A stretch of 64,000 nucleotides of DNA from Pseudoscleropodium purum (GCA_963969395.1 OZ017803.1:1674001-1738000), one strand, 5' to 3'; counted from the stretch's first letter, positions 47,480-59,621 are shown. Numbers and translations: made by a program. The notes: generated from the sequence alone by a model not told the origin.

Positions 47480-49539
47480 ATCTATTGCCAACCTTAAAAA
47501 CACATAGGATGAGTCTAGCTTGAAAAACATTATAATGCATTCTTAGGAAATTTTCATTTTTAAGTTGTTGCCATTGAACATTAAGCCTTTAGCCCTAATT
47601 GCCTTAGCAACCATATATGGCTGATTTGAAATTTTAGGTTCATTTTAGTGAGGACATTTAAAAAAAAATTTCAAGCAGTTCAGAGGGTTAACTATTGAAA
47701 ACTTTCATTTTTCTCTGAAAAAGTTACATATATGATTGTTGAGAGGTCTCCAAATCCATATATGTTTATTAGTGGAAGTGTAAAGCTTGCTAATTTTACT
47801 TCATTTCTCAACTTTGAGCAAAATTTGCCAATATCATTTGATTTGAGATCTAAAAACTTCTACTTATCCATTTGCTTTGAAAATGGCCCCAATGGAAAGA
47901 GTAAAGTGTTTTTATGATTTTCACCATTGAAAATTTAACATGCAAGGGTTGATTTAGAGTTATTTGTGATTTATATTATAATAAAAAAATTGCATTTCAA
48001 CAATTGCAAAGTGGATTGTGTACTAAATTTAATGTCTCTTCTTGTGAAATCAAGTTTTTGAAAGTGCATTTTAGTGTGCTAACACAATTTGTAGTTGTTC
48101 ATATCATTTCCAATCACAAAAAAATTTTGTACAATTTTTGAAACATTGTAAGGAAGGACAAAATACTAAAAATAGAAAATTTACATTTCTCTTGTTATAA
48201 TCTTACAATTCTTGAGCAATTTTGCACTCAAAATTGGTATGCATACTAATAAACAAGTTCTTTAAACATTTATATGGTTAGATTTTGAAAAAAAATCAAT
48301 TTGCTTCATTGGAGATAACTATAAGCCAAAAATCTTTTTTCTTTGTCAAAACACACTTGAAAAGGCTTGGGCATTTAGGAATTAAGGAACAAGATTCCCC
48401 TCAAGGGACTTTTGAAGGTTTAGGCAAGTTCCTATGATCTCAATTTTTGGCATAATTTTTTGAAACTTTTGTTGAAGATAGAAAATTCATTAGCTTTTTA
48501 GGAATATAATTTTTTAAATTCCAATTGATGATTGGAAACAAAAGTTATGCCACACAAAAGGTAGAGGTTGTTAGGCATGAGAAAAAAAATTGCAATTATT
48601 TAAAAATGTTAAAATTTAAAAATTTTGTTTATCATAGGAAATGTTTTTGTCTACCTAGACAAATTTGATTAATTTTATTTAGACTAATGATGAGAAAGTT
48701 ATCGAGAATCTTGTTTTGTGGGTAATCTAAACTTTAAAAAAAATAATGTATTGAATCTATTTCTAAACTCAATTTCCACAATTTCTTAGAAAAAAAGATT
48801 TACAAGGTATTTTTTTTTGCTAGGCCAATTTGACTACTAGGATTAGTTTTTCCAATTCCATCTTATAACTAATAACAATTTAGTTTTTTTCCTCTATCTC
48901 ATATCCATTTCTACGTAACAATTTTTCTTAAGAATAAAAAACAATTTTTTCTGTTACATGAGTTTTTTTCACAAAACTCTCAACTCAATTCTTCAACAGA
49001 TAAATTTTTAACTCAAAACCTATTTTATAGAATTTCTTAAAGCTAAGAAGAATCAATTTCTTTAAATCTAATTTGACAACTAAAGGTTCAAGGAAAAAAG
49101 AAAGCTTTCTTCTCTTTAAATGTAAATATTATGCGTTGTCCAAATATGAAGGATTTAGAGTTGATATTGGATACATGTATAATTAGCACTTGGAAGATTC
49201 ATAGAACATTCATGTGGTGTCCCAAAGATATATGCAAAGATGCACTAGAATCAATTGGAATTGACTTTCAATTGCTACTACTATTGTAAGCTTCCTACTA
49301 CAGCAAACCCTATTGTTTTTCATTCTAAAAAAGCAAACCTTAGTCACTTCTCACTCAACGGAGGATAAAAAGGATTTAATGTTACTAGCCAAGTTGGCCC
49401 CACAATTTGTCACTTGTGACTTTTTTCACTCACCTCACATTTTGTGGCTATTTCAAGAAATGAAAAGCAATAGGGTTCATAGTATGTAGTGTTTGGTATC
49501 AAACTTCAATTGAAGTATGTAAGAATGCAGTAATTCTTG

Positions 49540-49769
49540 TAACCCCTAAAGGACATTGAGGATATTTTCCGTCTAATGAATGACAAAGAAATTCTCCATG
49601 TAAGACAGAAGTGCAACTATCCATCCGTCCAATTTTGTATGAAAATGGAAGGTCATCTACAATATTTTGACTTCCAATGACTGCTTTTGCATATTTTTTT
49701 AAGCCAACAATTCACATAATACCAAAACAGATGATTTCCAAGATGATGAGCTTGTCCTTTAAGGGTTAA
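49540..49769. mobile_element. 230-bp MITE with TAACCCYTAAAGGACA ends
   Basis: The left end TAACCCCTAAAGGACA and right end TGTCCTTTAAGGGTTA are inverted with one mismatch over 16 bp. The outermost four bases are GTAA on the left and TTAA on the right. Unit A (about 4970-4990) and unit C's own array lack it at the same place, giving empty-site copies, so this is a real insertion. It shares termini with the larger TTAA-family elements. Confidence 0.75.
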
Positions 49770-49774
49770 GTATA

Positions 49775-50250
49775 CATTAGTCATACTCATGAGATTCTCA
49801 AAATCTAAGACATGTAGCCCAAAAGGCATCTGTCTTGTAGCTAGTGTCGAAGCTTCAATCGAAGTATCTAAAAATTCAATAATTCATTTCAGCATATACT
49901 AGTTATACTCACAAGATCCTCAAATCCTAACACATAGGCTATGTAGCTCAAAAGGCATCTGTCGATCTTGTAGCTGCATTGAAGCTTTAATCAAAGAATG
50001 TAAGAATTTAGTAATTCATTTCAGCATTGATACATTAGTTATACTCACGAGATCCTCAAATTCTAGCACATGCACTATGTAGCTCAAAAGGCATATGTTA
50101 ATCTTGCAGCTAGCGTCAAAGCTTCAATTGAAGAATATAAGAATTTAGTAATTCATTTCAACATTGATACATTAGTCATACTCACGAGATCCTCAATTCT
50201 AGCACATACACTATGTAGCTCAAAAGGCATTTGTCAATCTTGCAGCTAGC
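49775..50250 (+). repeat. Tandem ~121-137-bp array in unit C
   Basis: Units begin ACATTAGTCATACTCAYGAG at 49775, 49896, 50032 and 50169. Each continues with AGCTCAAAAGGCAT.TGT and GAAGCTTCAATYGAAG. The array is cut by the copia element at CTAGC and resumes at 57985. Unit A has a single unit with a partial second. Confidence 0.85.
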
Positions 50251-50293
50251 TGTTAGATTATATTAGTCTTACTAAGTCAACTTAGCATGGGTC

Positions 50294-52478
50294 TATAGAT
50301 GGCCTAGTTGGTTGTAATTTTTGTATTTTTGAATGTATCTTTTTGAGTCATATGATTGTGTTTTGTAGGTTTTTGTGGTATTTGTTTACCAATTTGGTGA
50401 TTTTGAGGGGTGTTTGTATGGCATGATTTCAATTTCCAAATAGGATTTTATAGAGATCAGTCGGTCTGTTGGGTTTTGGTTGGGTCAAATCAATGGATGA
50501 ATGGTAGTTAGTGTCCAATTTGGAATTTTGTTGTATGTCCAAGTCAGGGTGACTAATCCTAATGGGAATGTGGATGTAAGGCAGTTGTTGTAATTCCAAG
50601 TTGGATGGTTGGAGTTTCAATTCCAAATGGTATTGATGAATAGTGTGTGCTTACCAAGTCGGTTAATGAATGCAGGTGGTTGTGCTGCCTAGTTGGTTAT
50701 GGAACTGCTTGTTTGTCCTATATAGCTGGTTCAGGGTTGACAAATCAGTACGTCCGCCCCAAAATAGCGTCCGTAACCCGGACGTCCGTCCTCATGAATG
50801 CCAGCGAACGCAACGTCCCTCCCGCCGTCGGAAGGCGGACGGGCGGTCCCGGCGGACGCTGCGTCCGTCGGAACCGCGAATGTCAGCGGACGCTGCGGAC
50901 ACAGTGTCCGCGTCCGGATGTCCCGGACGTCCAACCGTCCTGTCAACCCTGAGCTGGTCATTCCAATTTGGTTTGGCACCCAGTGTCGAAGAGTGTCGAC
51001 TACGAGTCCCAGCCAAGTAGTGCTGCGTATTTGATTTTATGTTTGCGTAAATGTTTGAATGTTTGGTTATGTGTTTAAGTCGGGTATGACTTGTGTGTGT
51101 TTCCAGTTGGGAATTGTATTTGTGAGTTCTATTCGGAGGTTGCAAGTGGAGAACAGTCCCGATGTTTCCTGAGGGAAGATAGTGAAAATCTGAATAGGAG
51201 ATTTGAAGTGAAGCTATGGAGTTTTATAACTTGAGAATTAATGTTATGCCAAATAGGAATTGTGTGAATACTGAAGTTTAAAAGTAGTATTATCATGTGT
51301 GTGTGACTGTTTTCGATTTGGAGTTGCATTGAGTGAATTAGTGTAGAGTGATCTGTGGTGAATACGGAAGTAAGTGGAAATTAGGCCCAAGTTGTAGAAG
51401 ATGATCCAACTTGTGGTAGTTGATAGGATCAGGAGCTAAAGTGGAATGAGAGCTGTAACATTGTAGAATTTCAAGTTCAAAATAGAGATTTATTGTTAAG
51501 GTTTAATTTGAATAGAAAAGACATAAAAATATGTTGACGGTGATTTGTCACCAACTTGGATTTATTAGAGAAGAATTCTTATCCAGTTGGTGTATTGTGG
51601 TGTCATTGTAGTATGTGGAAACTGGATGGTTGTGTTTGAGATTATGAATGCAAGTCCAAATTGGTTGTGTATGGAATGATATGTGTGTGTCTGTATGAAT
51701 TCCGGGTTGGTCTGTGAGTTCAAGTTTGTTGCGTAAGCTGCCAAGTCGGAAAGCTATATGACCGTGTGGAGTGGTTTAATTTTATGTGAAGTATGAGTCT
51801 AATTTGGTAGTTGAAGTGTATGTGATTTGCATGGATGGGAGCAGCATCCCATGAGTGAATTAAGTAAGAGAAAGGTCTAAAAATGGAGAGTAAGAAATTG
51901 CCCAAGTTGGGTGCAAGCAAGTGTAAACTCTGTCAATGTCGGAATTATGAGAGACCAAAGTGTGAAACTGAGAGACAAAATTCTGAGTTGGTGAGAGAAG
52001 TAGCTATTGTTGTAGAGATAGGAGACAAAACCAATTTGGTTGGGGAAGCTACCCAAGTAGGAAGTGAGGAGTAGTGATTGGAAAGTGTACCCGACAAGTT
52101 GTTGGAGAAGTGTAGCAACAATTGCTCCAGTCCAATTCGGAGAAAGAAGGCCGCAGTTGCAGAGCCCAAGTCGAAGTTGAAAGATCAGTTGCAGTGAAGA
52201 TGCCAAATAGGGGAAAGACTGGGACCAAAGTGAAAAGGGGATATTGAATCCAATTTGGGAGATAAATGGAATATATAATAAAGTAAAAAGAAAAAAATAA
52301 GGAATAAATAGTTAATAATTTTAGGAATTAAAGGATGAATTTAAGGAACAATTGTCCTTGCTTGGTGGTTGTGTAGGCCAAGTAGGTGTATTTAGAAACA
52401 ATCCTATTTAATAATCTCCCTAAGAACGAATTTAACTATTAGTTGAATAAATCCAAATAGGTATCAACGCAATCTATA
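50294..52478. mobile_element. 2185-bp insertion with TATAGAT...ATCTATA ends
   Basis: Starts TATAGATGGC, ends GCAATCTATA (inverted, about 9 of 10), and is flanked by GGGTC at 50289-50293 and 52479-52483, a 5-bp duplication. A 5-bp duplication with TA...TA ends would fit a solo LTR of a non-canonical-motif retroelement, but a DNA transposon cannot be excluded. No coding domain recognised. CCAAGTTGG-like words are frequent inside. It carries its own hAT MITE. Confidence 0.75.
50732..50951. mobile_element. hAT-type MITE, copy 3 (220 bp, CpG-dense)
   Basis: CAGGGTTGAC ... GTCAACCCTG, flanked by AGCTGGTT / AGCTGGTC (7/8). The interior resembles the right half of copy 2 and carries CGTCCGGA and GGACGTCC words. 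It sits inside the 2185-bp insertion, which sits inside the copia 5' LTR. Confidence 0.88.
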
Positions 52479-52661
52479 GGGTCACAGATGTAGTGTAACA
52501 GTGTAACTGTAGAGTCGCACCCTAAGAATAATAGGCAGTCGTACCTGTTCAGATTATATATAAACTCTCCTCCTCCTGTGATGTATACAATATTATTATT
52601 CATTATTCATATATTAAAACCTGCTTTCATCTCTGTTATTATGTGTGTGTTTACTTTAACA

Positions 52662-52673
52662 TGGTATCAGAGC
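52662..52673 (+). other. Primer-binding site (tRNA-iMet)
   Basis: TGGTATCAGAGC, the standard copia primer site complementary to the 3' end of initiator tRNA-Met, immediately after the CA of the 5' LTR. Confidence 0.95.
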
Positions 52674-53130
52674 AAGTTATAGATGTTTTTCAATAAGAAT
52701 CATGTGCTTTCCTGTGACCCTAAATGTTGAGTGTTCAGGTGTAGATGCTTTCGACCTATTTGTAAATGATGACGAAAGAGCTGAAGTAGAAAATCAATTC
52801 CGAATCATCAATAGATTCTTTAATCTAACAATAGGAGAATTCAAAGTTCAACAAGTACCTCCAGAAGAACATAAAGTAGAGATACTGCAAACCCGCCTTC
52901 AAGATGGATTTTCTCAAAGTTCTGAGGAACCAACATCCTAAGATATAGGAGCCTAATATGAATCAGAACTGTAACAATTTGAATTCATTTATGATATATA
53001 TGGAATAGCACATGCTCCTGTGAGCTTGATGAATGAACTTGGACAATTCAACGAACCTAATCCACAATTTTTCCTAGAAGAAGATTCCTTTATAGAACCT
53101 TCATTTATTTTTCAAATGCTTTAATAAATT

Positions 53131-53957
53131 ATGGATTCCACCTCCAGTAGTTCGGCTCCCCAAGCTTATTCAATCCCAGCTCTCTCTGTAGGGAATTATA
53201 CCACTTGGAGTATCAAATAAGAGATGCTCCTCATCCGTTCCGAGTTATGGAGCATGGTGGGCGGTACTGAAGTTGCTCCAACTTCAAGTGATGCTGCAAG
53301 CCTTAAAGCCTGGGAGTTAAAGGATTCAAAGGCTCGGTCAGATATATTACTTTGTTGTGGTGAGAAGCAATTAATTTCGCTTCATCCACTTAAAACATCC
53401 AAAGCAGTTTGGGACCGTATAAAACAACTTTACGAAAAATCGAACAAAGCATCTCAAGTGTATCTCCACAAACAACTGTGCCACTTACAAATGAGTGAAT
53501 CCAATGATGTCATTAATTTCCTTGAACTATGGCAATCTATATTACAAGAAGCTGCTACTTCAAGATGTACTTTTACGGATTCGTAGCAACTTAATTTATT
53601 ACTTGTTGCATTACCAGATTCATGGAGTGCTTTTATTACTACTTAGGGTGGAATTACAAACTTGACACTCATTGATTTAATTTCCAATATTCTTCAACAA
53701 AATACAATTAACTTATCTAAGACCAATACTGCACAAACAAATGCCTTTTATGTTAAAGGGAAATTTACCAAGCTAGGTCCCTCTCGAAATGGTCGATTTC
53801 AGAAGCCAAACTCTACTCGGAATACATCCTCAAATTCATCCTCTCAGCGTCCCTTCTCCACATCCTCAAATCAGAATACATCCTCAAATCGACAATCTAA
53901 GGCACCCATTATATGCCATTTTTGTGGCATTCTAGGACACAAGTCACCTGATTGTTG
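53131..53957 (+). pseudogene. copia gag, broken
   Basis: Starts with ATG at 53131 (MDSTSSSSAPQAYSIP) and continues in one frame through in-frame stops at 53218, 53584 and 53644. It includes a retrotransposon gag core with VWDRIKQLYEKSN and QVYLHKQL, a Ser/Asn-rich stretch, and the nucleocapsid knuckle CHFCGILGHKSPDC (CX2CX4HX4C). Upstream (52700-53100) is a leader with a short unrelated frame. Confidence 0.88.
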
Positions 53958-54009
53958 ATAGAAGAAACAAGCTGCTTGAAACTCTAAACCTCAAGTAAAT
54001 AATATTACT

Positions 54010-54499
54010 ACAAATGATCCCATTGAATTGTTTTCTGCCATGGATTCTCCAGCTCAATCTCATTTTTGGTACCTAGATTCGAGTGCCAGCCAACACATGT
54101 CTCCCATGCAAAATCTATTTCAAGATTACCAAGTATTAAATCCATCATGCCTCATTCTGTTGGGAGATAATAGCTCCTACAGTGCCATAGGTTTCGGATC
54201 TGTACTTTTACAACTTCTTACAGGACAAACATTTCGTATTAAAAATGTATTGTTTGTTCCTGGCTTAGCAAAGAATTTGATATCAGTAACTCAAATTACT
54301 AATTCTGGATACACAAGTGTCATGTTTACACGTGATCAATGTATTATCACAACAAATTCACCTATCTCAAACCAAAAATTGATTCTTCGTATTAACAAAG
54401 CTAGCAACTTATTTTCTCTAGGAACTGGGGTTGCACCTTCCAGTTCTAATTATATTGCAACGAATTTATCTAAACCTGAGCTTGAGACTATCAGGTGGC
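54010..54499 (+). pseudogene. copia protease region
   Basis: Contains WYLDSSASQHMS, where the canonical aspartic protease triad Asp-Ser-Gly has become DSS, then KNVLFVPGLAKNLISVTQI, the usual copia protease tail. The frame runs into the hAT-like insertion at 54508, inside the gag-pre-integrase domain. Confidence 0.88.
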
Positions 54500-54507
54500 A
54501 TTACTAT

Positions 54508-54804
54508 CATGGTTGTCATAACGGGCGAGTTAGGGTCATCGAACGGGACGGACGGACGGTCCGGACGGCTTTAATTTTGTAACTTGTGCAATTTTGCGGA
54601 ATGACACGTCACCTCGTTTGCGCCCTGACGATCTAATCTTCGCCCTGACGATCTTGTCCACGCCCAGCATGTTCCTTAATCCACATGGCATCCACGTGGC
54701 CTATTTTTCTGTTATCAGAAAGTCAACTATGTGTTGACTGTATCGGACGGGTGGGACCTCTAACGGATGGGCGAACCGGACGTCCATCCACTATGACAAC
54801 CATG
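54508..54804. mobile_element. hAT-like MITE, divergent subfamily (297 bp)
   Basis: Perfect 13-bp inverted ends CATGGTTGTCATA / TATGACAACCATG, flanked by ATTACTAT and ATTACTGT (7/8 of an 8-bp duplication). Removing it and one duplication rejoins the WHY..LGHLN gag-pre-integrase motif of the host copia, which confirms the insertion. The ends resemble those of the CAGGGTTGACA family, and the interior has the same CGGACGG words. Confidence 0.85.
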
Positions 54805-54812
54805 ATTACTGT

Positions 54813-55450
54813 CTTGGCCACTTGAATATTCACTCTTTAAAAACCATGCACAATCATGCATTGGTTCTTGGTTTACCTCCTGTTACAAATTCGCTCCTTT
54901 TATGCAAAGGCTGTATATTTAGGAAGCAGACAAAAGTACCCTACTCAATTGACCCTGTTACACGGGCTACTGAAGTTTTGGCGCTTATTCATACAAATTT
55001 ATGTGGCCCGATGCATGCCCCATCGCTAGGGGGAGCAATTTACTTTCTTCTTTTCGTCGATGATTATTCCCGATATGCTCGTGTTTATTTCCTTCAAAAG
55101 AAATTAGCTATAATGTCTCATTTCTTGCAATATAAATCTCTAGTTGAACGACAAACTAATAAGAAGATTCTTATACTTCGGTTTAATAATGGTGGCGAAT
55201 TTACCTCCACTTGATTTAACACATACTATAAAGATGAAGGAATTCAATGATAATTGACCAATCTATACAACCCTGCTCAGAACGACGTTTTAGAAAGGAA
55301 AAATCGGACATTAGTTGAGTCCTCTCGCAGTATGCTTAAGATTGTCCATTTAAGCAATTTTTTTTGGACTGAAGCACTTCATACTTTATGTTACCTTCAA
55401 AACTGCTCCTACACTTCCACACTAGACAACGTCACACCTCACAAGTTGTA
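54813..55450 (+). pseudogene. copia gag-pre-integrase and integrase, broken
   Basis: LGHLNIHSL, CKGCIFRKQ (zinc-binding tail), THTNLCGPM-type core start, FVDDYSRY with the first catalytic Asp, FNNGGEF where the second catalytic Asp is Asn, and NPAQNDVLERKNRTL carrying the Glu. Stops occur at 55214 and 55249, and the loss of the second Asp would itself inactivate the enzyme. Confidence 0.88.
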
Positions 55451-55489
55451 AACATGATTAAAACCTGATCTTCAACATCTCTGAATTTT

Positions 55490-55949
55490 TGGGTGTACTG
55501 CTTATGCGCATATACCACCTGAGCAATGCCACAAGCTTAATCATAAAGCAATGAAATGTTTATTTATTGGCTATGGTGAGCCTCTCAGTATTAAAGGCTA
55601 TCAACTATATCAACCTGATATTCAAAGTGTCCTCTTCAATCGTGATGCCATTTTTTCCGAGGATCCATTATTATATAGGGGAGTTCTATCTTCTCCTGGT
55701 TCAAATATTCAAACCAATGGTCTTGATGATTATTATTTGGTACCTGATCCTGGTACCACATCAAAGCCTCCTGATTTGGCTACAAAACCCAGTGACTCAC
55801 CACCTTATACCCCTGGCCCAGCTGGTCCTGACAATGGTACTGCCTCTGAATTCGCACTTCCAATTTTTCAACTGACTGATCAAATCCCAGACCCACAAAC
55901 TCCACCAAAACGCTACATCTCCCCTCACCTTCGATCTCACTTACGCTAG
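55490..55949 (+). pseudogene. copia integrase C-terminal/linker region
   Basis: KCLFIGYGE...KGYQLYQPD..SVLFNRDAIFSED matches the conserved region following copia integrase. A Pro/Asp-rich variable linker follows, to the stop at 55949. Confidence 0.8.
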
Positions 55950-56117
55950 ACTCAGTCAAGCCCTTCGCATACCACACAGACTTCTCACCGTCAGAATAAA
56001 GGACAATGGAGTTCGAAGAAATTTCATGATGAAAATCTCTATACATATGCTCTTTTAACTCAAATTTATGAGCCTACTTCAGTCCATGATGTTCTCTCAA
56101 GTGATGACTCTTCTTCT

Positions 56118-56730
56118 TGGAAGCACGCCATGGATATGGAGTACAACTCTTTAATTAAAAATCAAACCTGGATCCTAGTCAGTCCACCTCCAGGTTGTTC
56201 AGTTATAAGCACTAAATGGTTATTCCATCGTAAATATAATTTTGATGGATCTTTGGTCCGCTTTAAAGCCTGCCTAGTTGCTCATGGTTTTTCACAGCAA
56301 CCTGGACTTGACTATTCGGAAACTTTTTCACCTGTTATCAAAATGACATCTTTACGTCTTTTATTGGCGATTGCTACACTTTACGATTATCATATACATC
56401 AGATGGATGTTATTACCGCATTCTTAAATGGTATATTAAAGGAGGAAATTTATATCTCTCAACCCAAAGGCTACATTCAACCTGGCAATGAAATGAAGGT
56501 TTGTCGTTTACTCAAATCACTTTACAGCTTGAAGCAAGCACCACGTCTGTGGTATGATTTGTTTGATACCTTTCTCCTAAGCACAGGATTCTATCACTGT
56601 GTAACAAACACTAATGTTTATATTAAATGAACAACATCAAATATCTTATTCTTGGGTTTATATGTGGATGATCTTATTATTATTTCCAATGATTTTCAGT
56701 ATTTGTGTGCCCACAAAGCATTATTTTCTC
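56118..56730 (+). pseudogene. copia reverse transcriptase
   Basis: WKHAMDMEYNSL, STKWLFHRKYNFDGS, YSETFSPVIK, HQMDVITAFLNG (first catalytic Asp), SLYSLKQAPRLWYD and YVDDL at 56661-56675 (catalytic Asp pair). Interrupted by a TGA at 56628, shortly before YVDD. Confidence 0.92.
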
Positions 56731-56862
56731 AGTGATTCTCCATGACTGATAACAACGAAATTAAATATATTTTGGGCATCCAAATCTACCAAGATTGTCA
56801 AAATCAAACTCTGACGTTAAACTCAAGCCAAATATACCACTGATCTGCTCAACAAGTTTCAA

Positions 56863-57650
56863 ATGTTGACGTGCCATCCAGTTAGCACCCCTCTTGCAGT
56901 TGGACTCCATTATACTCAAGAAGCCAGTGATAATTTAACTCAAACTGAGGCTAACTTTATGTCAACTATACCATATTCTCAAGCTCTTGGTGGCTTACAG
57001 TATCTAGTAACGATGACTCGGTGGGACCTCACGTTTTCTGTCAACCGTCTGGCTCAGTTCATGTCCAAGCTAGCACCTGTCCATTGGTTAGGAGTCAAAC
57101 AAATTCTTTGTTATCTTCGAGGCACTATCAATCATGGATTTACATATCGTAGAGCTAATTTAAAGGCATCTCATACTCACGTCTTGGCTGGCTGGAGTAA
57201 TGTTGATTCGGCCGGCGATCTTGATAATCATCGATCCACCTCAAGATATATCTTTCAACTTGATTCCCAATGCATTCTCTCTTGAAAAAGTAGTAAGTAA
57301 CCTATTGTTACATTATCTTCAACCGAAGCTGAGTATATCGCAGCAGCAACTGCCTTAAAAGAGCTTTTATAGTTACAAACATTCATCCAAGAAATTGGTT
57401 ACTCACTTCATCTATTAAGTACTCTCTATTGCGATAATCAGTCTTATATCGCTTTAACAAAGAATCCCAAGTTTCATGATTGATCAAAACACATTGATAT
57501 TCGGTTTCATTTCCTATGTGAGAAAGTTATGAATCAAATCCGTGAACTACAGTTTACTCCAACCTCGGAGATGTGGGCCAATATCCTTACCAAGTCATTA
57601 CCCAAACTCAAGCATCAAGCCTGTATTACAGGACTCAGTCTTTCTACGTA
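56863..57650 (+). pseudogene. copia RT connection and RNase H
   Basis: LGGLQYL...TRWDLTFSVNRLAQFM, then AGWSNVDSAGDLDNHRSTS with the RNase H Asp of DADWAG changed, TLSSTEAEYIAAATALKEL (catalytic Glu), and CDNQSYIALTKNPKFHD. Several stops separate the parts. The purine-rich tract CTGAAGGGTGTG precedes the 3' LTR at about 57752-57763. Confidence 0.88.
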
Positions 57651-57763
57651 GCTGCAACTTCATCACATTGCTGCAAGGGGAGTTCTAGTCTTGCGCTCTA
57701 CATCAATCTACTAAAGTTTCAAACTTGATTTATCTTACCGACTTGATGTAACTGAAGGGTGTG

Positions 57764-57984
57764 TGTTAGATTATATTAGTCTTACTAAGTCAGCTTAGCA
57801 TAGGTCATAGATGTATTGTAACAATGTAACTGTAGAGTCGCACCCTAAGAGTAATAGGCAGTCGTACATATTCAGATTATATATAAACTCTCCTCCTCCT
57901 ATGATGTACACAATATTATTATTCATTATTAATATATTAAAACCTGCTTTCATCTCTGTTATTATGCGTGTGATTACTTTAACA
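57764..57984 (+). repeat. 3' LTR of the plus-strand copia element (221 bp)
   Basis: Uninterrupted LTR, TGTTAGATTATATTAG to ATTACTTTAACA, containing CTCTCCTCCTCCTATGATG and a TATATAAAC TATA-like box near 57880. Followed by the CTAGC duplication. Confidence 0.95.
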
Positions 57985-58697
57985 CTAGCGTACGTCGAAG
58001 CTTCAATCGAAGAATGTAAGAATTCTATAAGTGATTTATAAGCATAAAGTAGTCATATATAGTCACGCCTTCTTCCTCGAATTCTAAGGGACGCCCGGCT
58101 TCAAACCGCATCACATTTGTCTACAGCGTCGACAGTGTCATTCGCTAGTTCTTCAGGGAGACTTGAGACCGATGAGTGTACTGTACTGTACATTGAGATT
58201 TGGTGGTCGTAAGAGGTGGGCAATTGCAAGGTAGGGGCGGATTTGAATTGAAGGTCCATCTCTCATGCATGATGATGTCACTCTAATATAAAATTTCTGC
58301 TGGCATGGGGGCACCGCCGGTTTAGGGTTTGGAAGAAGTGCCGCAGCTCCAACTCTCAAGGCCGTCAGAATTATTACGTTATGCAATTGCCTGTCCATTG
58401 CAAAGAATCATCTCACTGGTAAAAGGCAGGTGCAGCTGAAATGAAAGGGGAGAAGGAACTTCGTTAACCCTTAAACGTGCAGGCATCCCAAAAGCGGATG
58501 CACCTTGGTCAACCTCAATTACAACTTTGAAAATAACTATTTTTGGAATTTGATTTCAACTAAGAAAATGAAGTTTGACAAGTTTTGTTTCTATTCCATT
58601 TTAAAGTTTTGAGAAATGTCAAAAATTGAAAGAGATATTGCAATTGAAAGCTCCTTGTGTTAAAATCCAAATAACACAATATGGTATGCTTTTCATT

Positions 58698-58701
58698 CAT
58701 A

Positions 58702-58739
<38 letters not shown>
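58698..58739. repeat. (AT)n microsatellite followed by T tract
   Basis: About 13 AT repeats and then about 15 T residues. Confidence 0.95.
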
Positions 58740-59447
58740 AATTTTTAATTTTTTTAATTTTTTTTAAATTTAAATTATAAAAATTATGTTTCTCATTTCA
58801 CTCTTCATTTACAGTAAAATATATAGATTATTTTAATATGTATTGTAATTGATATAATTTTATTTCCACCTTTAGCTTTTATAAATCACAATAATTTTAT
58901 TTTTCCTTCAAAATTATTGAAAAAATACAAAATAAATGGAAATTTTTATTTTCCTACTAGAAAAAAATATGAAAATTTTGTATATCAATTATATAAAAGG
59001 ATAAATTTGGTTTGATAGTCAAATTTGACAAGAAGGTATTTTATGTGGCTATTTTGGGTGTAAAAAATAAAATAACCAATAGAAAAATTTTCATACTAAT
59101 CTCCATGCTACTTTTAGCTCCTCAAAAAATTTCAAAAAATTTGGATTGTTTTTGCTATTTTTACTCATTTATGTTCATTTTTTGCAACAAAAATGATAAC
59201 AATTAGAAATTTTCATGAAACAAATTGCAATTTCTCAAAGTGATATAGAATTCAGAGTTTCAAGTAGTAAAAATATTAGATTGTTGTTTGAAGACTATTG
59301 AAAAGGCTAAAATTAGCTCAGATAAGAAGGTTGACCATTTCACAATGGATCAAGTCTCTAAGGAGTTAAGCACTCTGTAGCCCACTCCATCAATAAAAAC
59401 ACCTACATTATAAGCTAGAAAGCATCCATAGTAGTGCCATACTAGTG

Positions 59448-59526
59448 CCAATTTGGATTATAGCATTTGGCACTTGTTATAGTGTCTGGCACTATAACAA
59501 GTGCCAGATGCTATAATCCAAATTGG
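59448..59526. repeat. 79-bp hairpin with 37-bp arms
   Basis: Arms at 59448-59484 and 59490-59526 are complementary at 36 of 37 positions around a 5-nt loop TCTGG. Outer ends are CCAATTTGG / CCAAATTGG. No clear target duplication. Its shape would suit a very small MITE or a hairpin RNA. Confidence 0.85.
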
Positions 59527-59621
59527 TAGGGTGGGGTATTTGGGCAGGCCTGCCCGACTACTTAACATAGTGGGAGCCCCTCACACTATACGTTACTTGG
59601 CCATGACCAAAGCTCACTAAG

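Larger units (their letters stand above)
50251..52661 (+). repeat. 5' LTR, interrupted by a 2.2-kb insertion
   Basis: Positions 50251-50293 and 52479-52661 together match the 221-bp 3' LTR. The part between is an insertion flanked by GGGTC duplications. Confidence 0.93.
50251..57984 (+). mobile_element. Ty1/copia LTR retrotransposon, plus strand, nested insertions
   Basis: The ends TGTTAGATTATATTAG and TTACTTTAACA are flanked by a perfect 5-bp duplication CTAGC (50246-50250, 57985-57989). The primer site TGGTATCAGAGC follows the 5' LTR directly, and the interior encodes gag, protease, integrase, RT and RNase H in copia order. Stops in every domain and two nested insertions make it inactive. 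Excluding the insertion, the two LTRs differ at about a dozen of 221 positions by eye, so it is younger than the minus-strand element. Confidence 0.96.

Noticed and set aside
49775..50250. Regular ~130-bp repeats as a CRISPR array
   Set aside because: The whole unit is repeated rather than a short repeat with unique spacers, the genome is a plant nuclear one, and no cas genes are present.
51883..52074. 63-codon frame with Cys-rich start inside the 2185-bp insertion as a zinc-binding protein
   Set aside because: CKLCQC spacing matches no zinc finger I know, the frame is short, and the region is a non-coding insertion.
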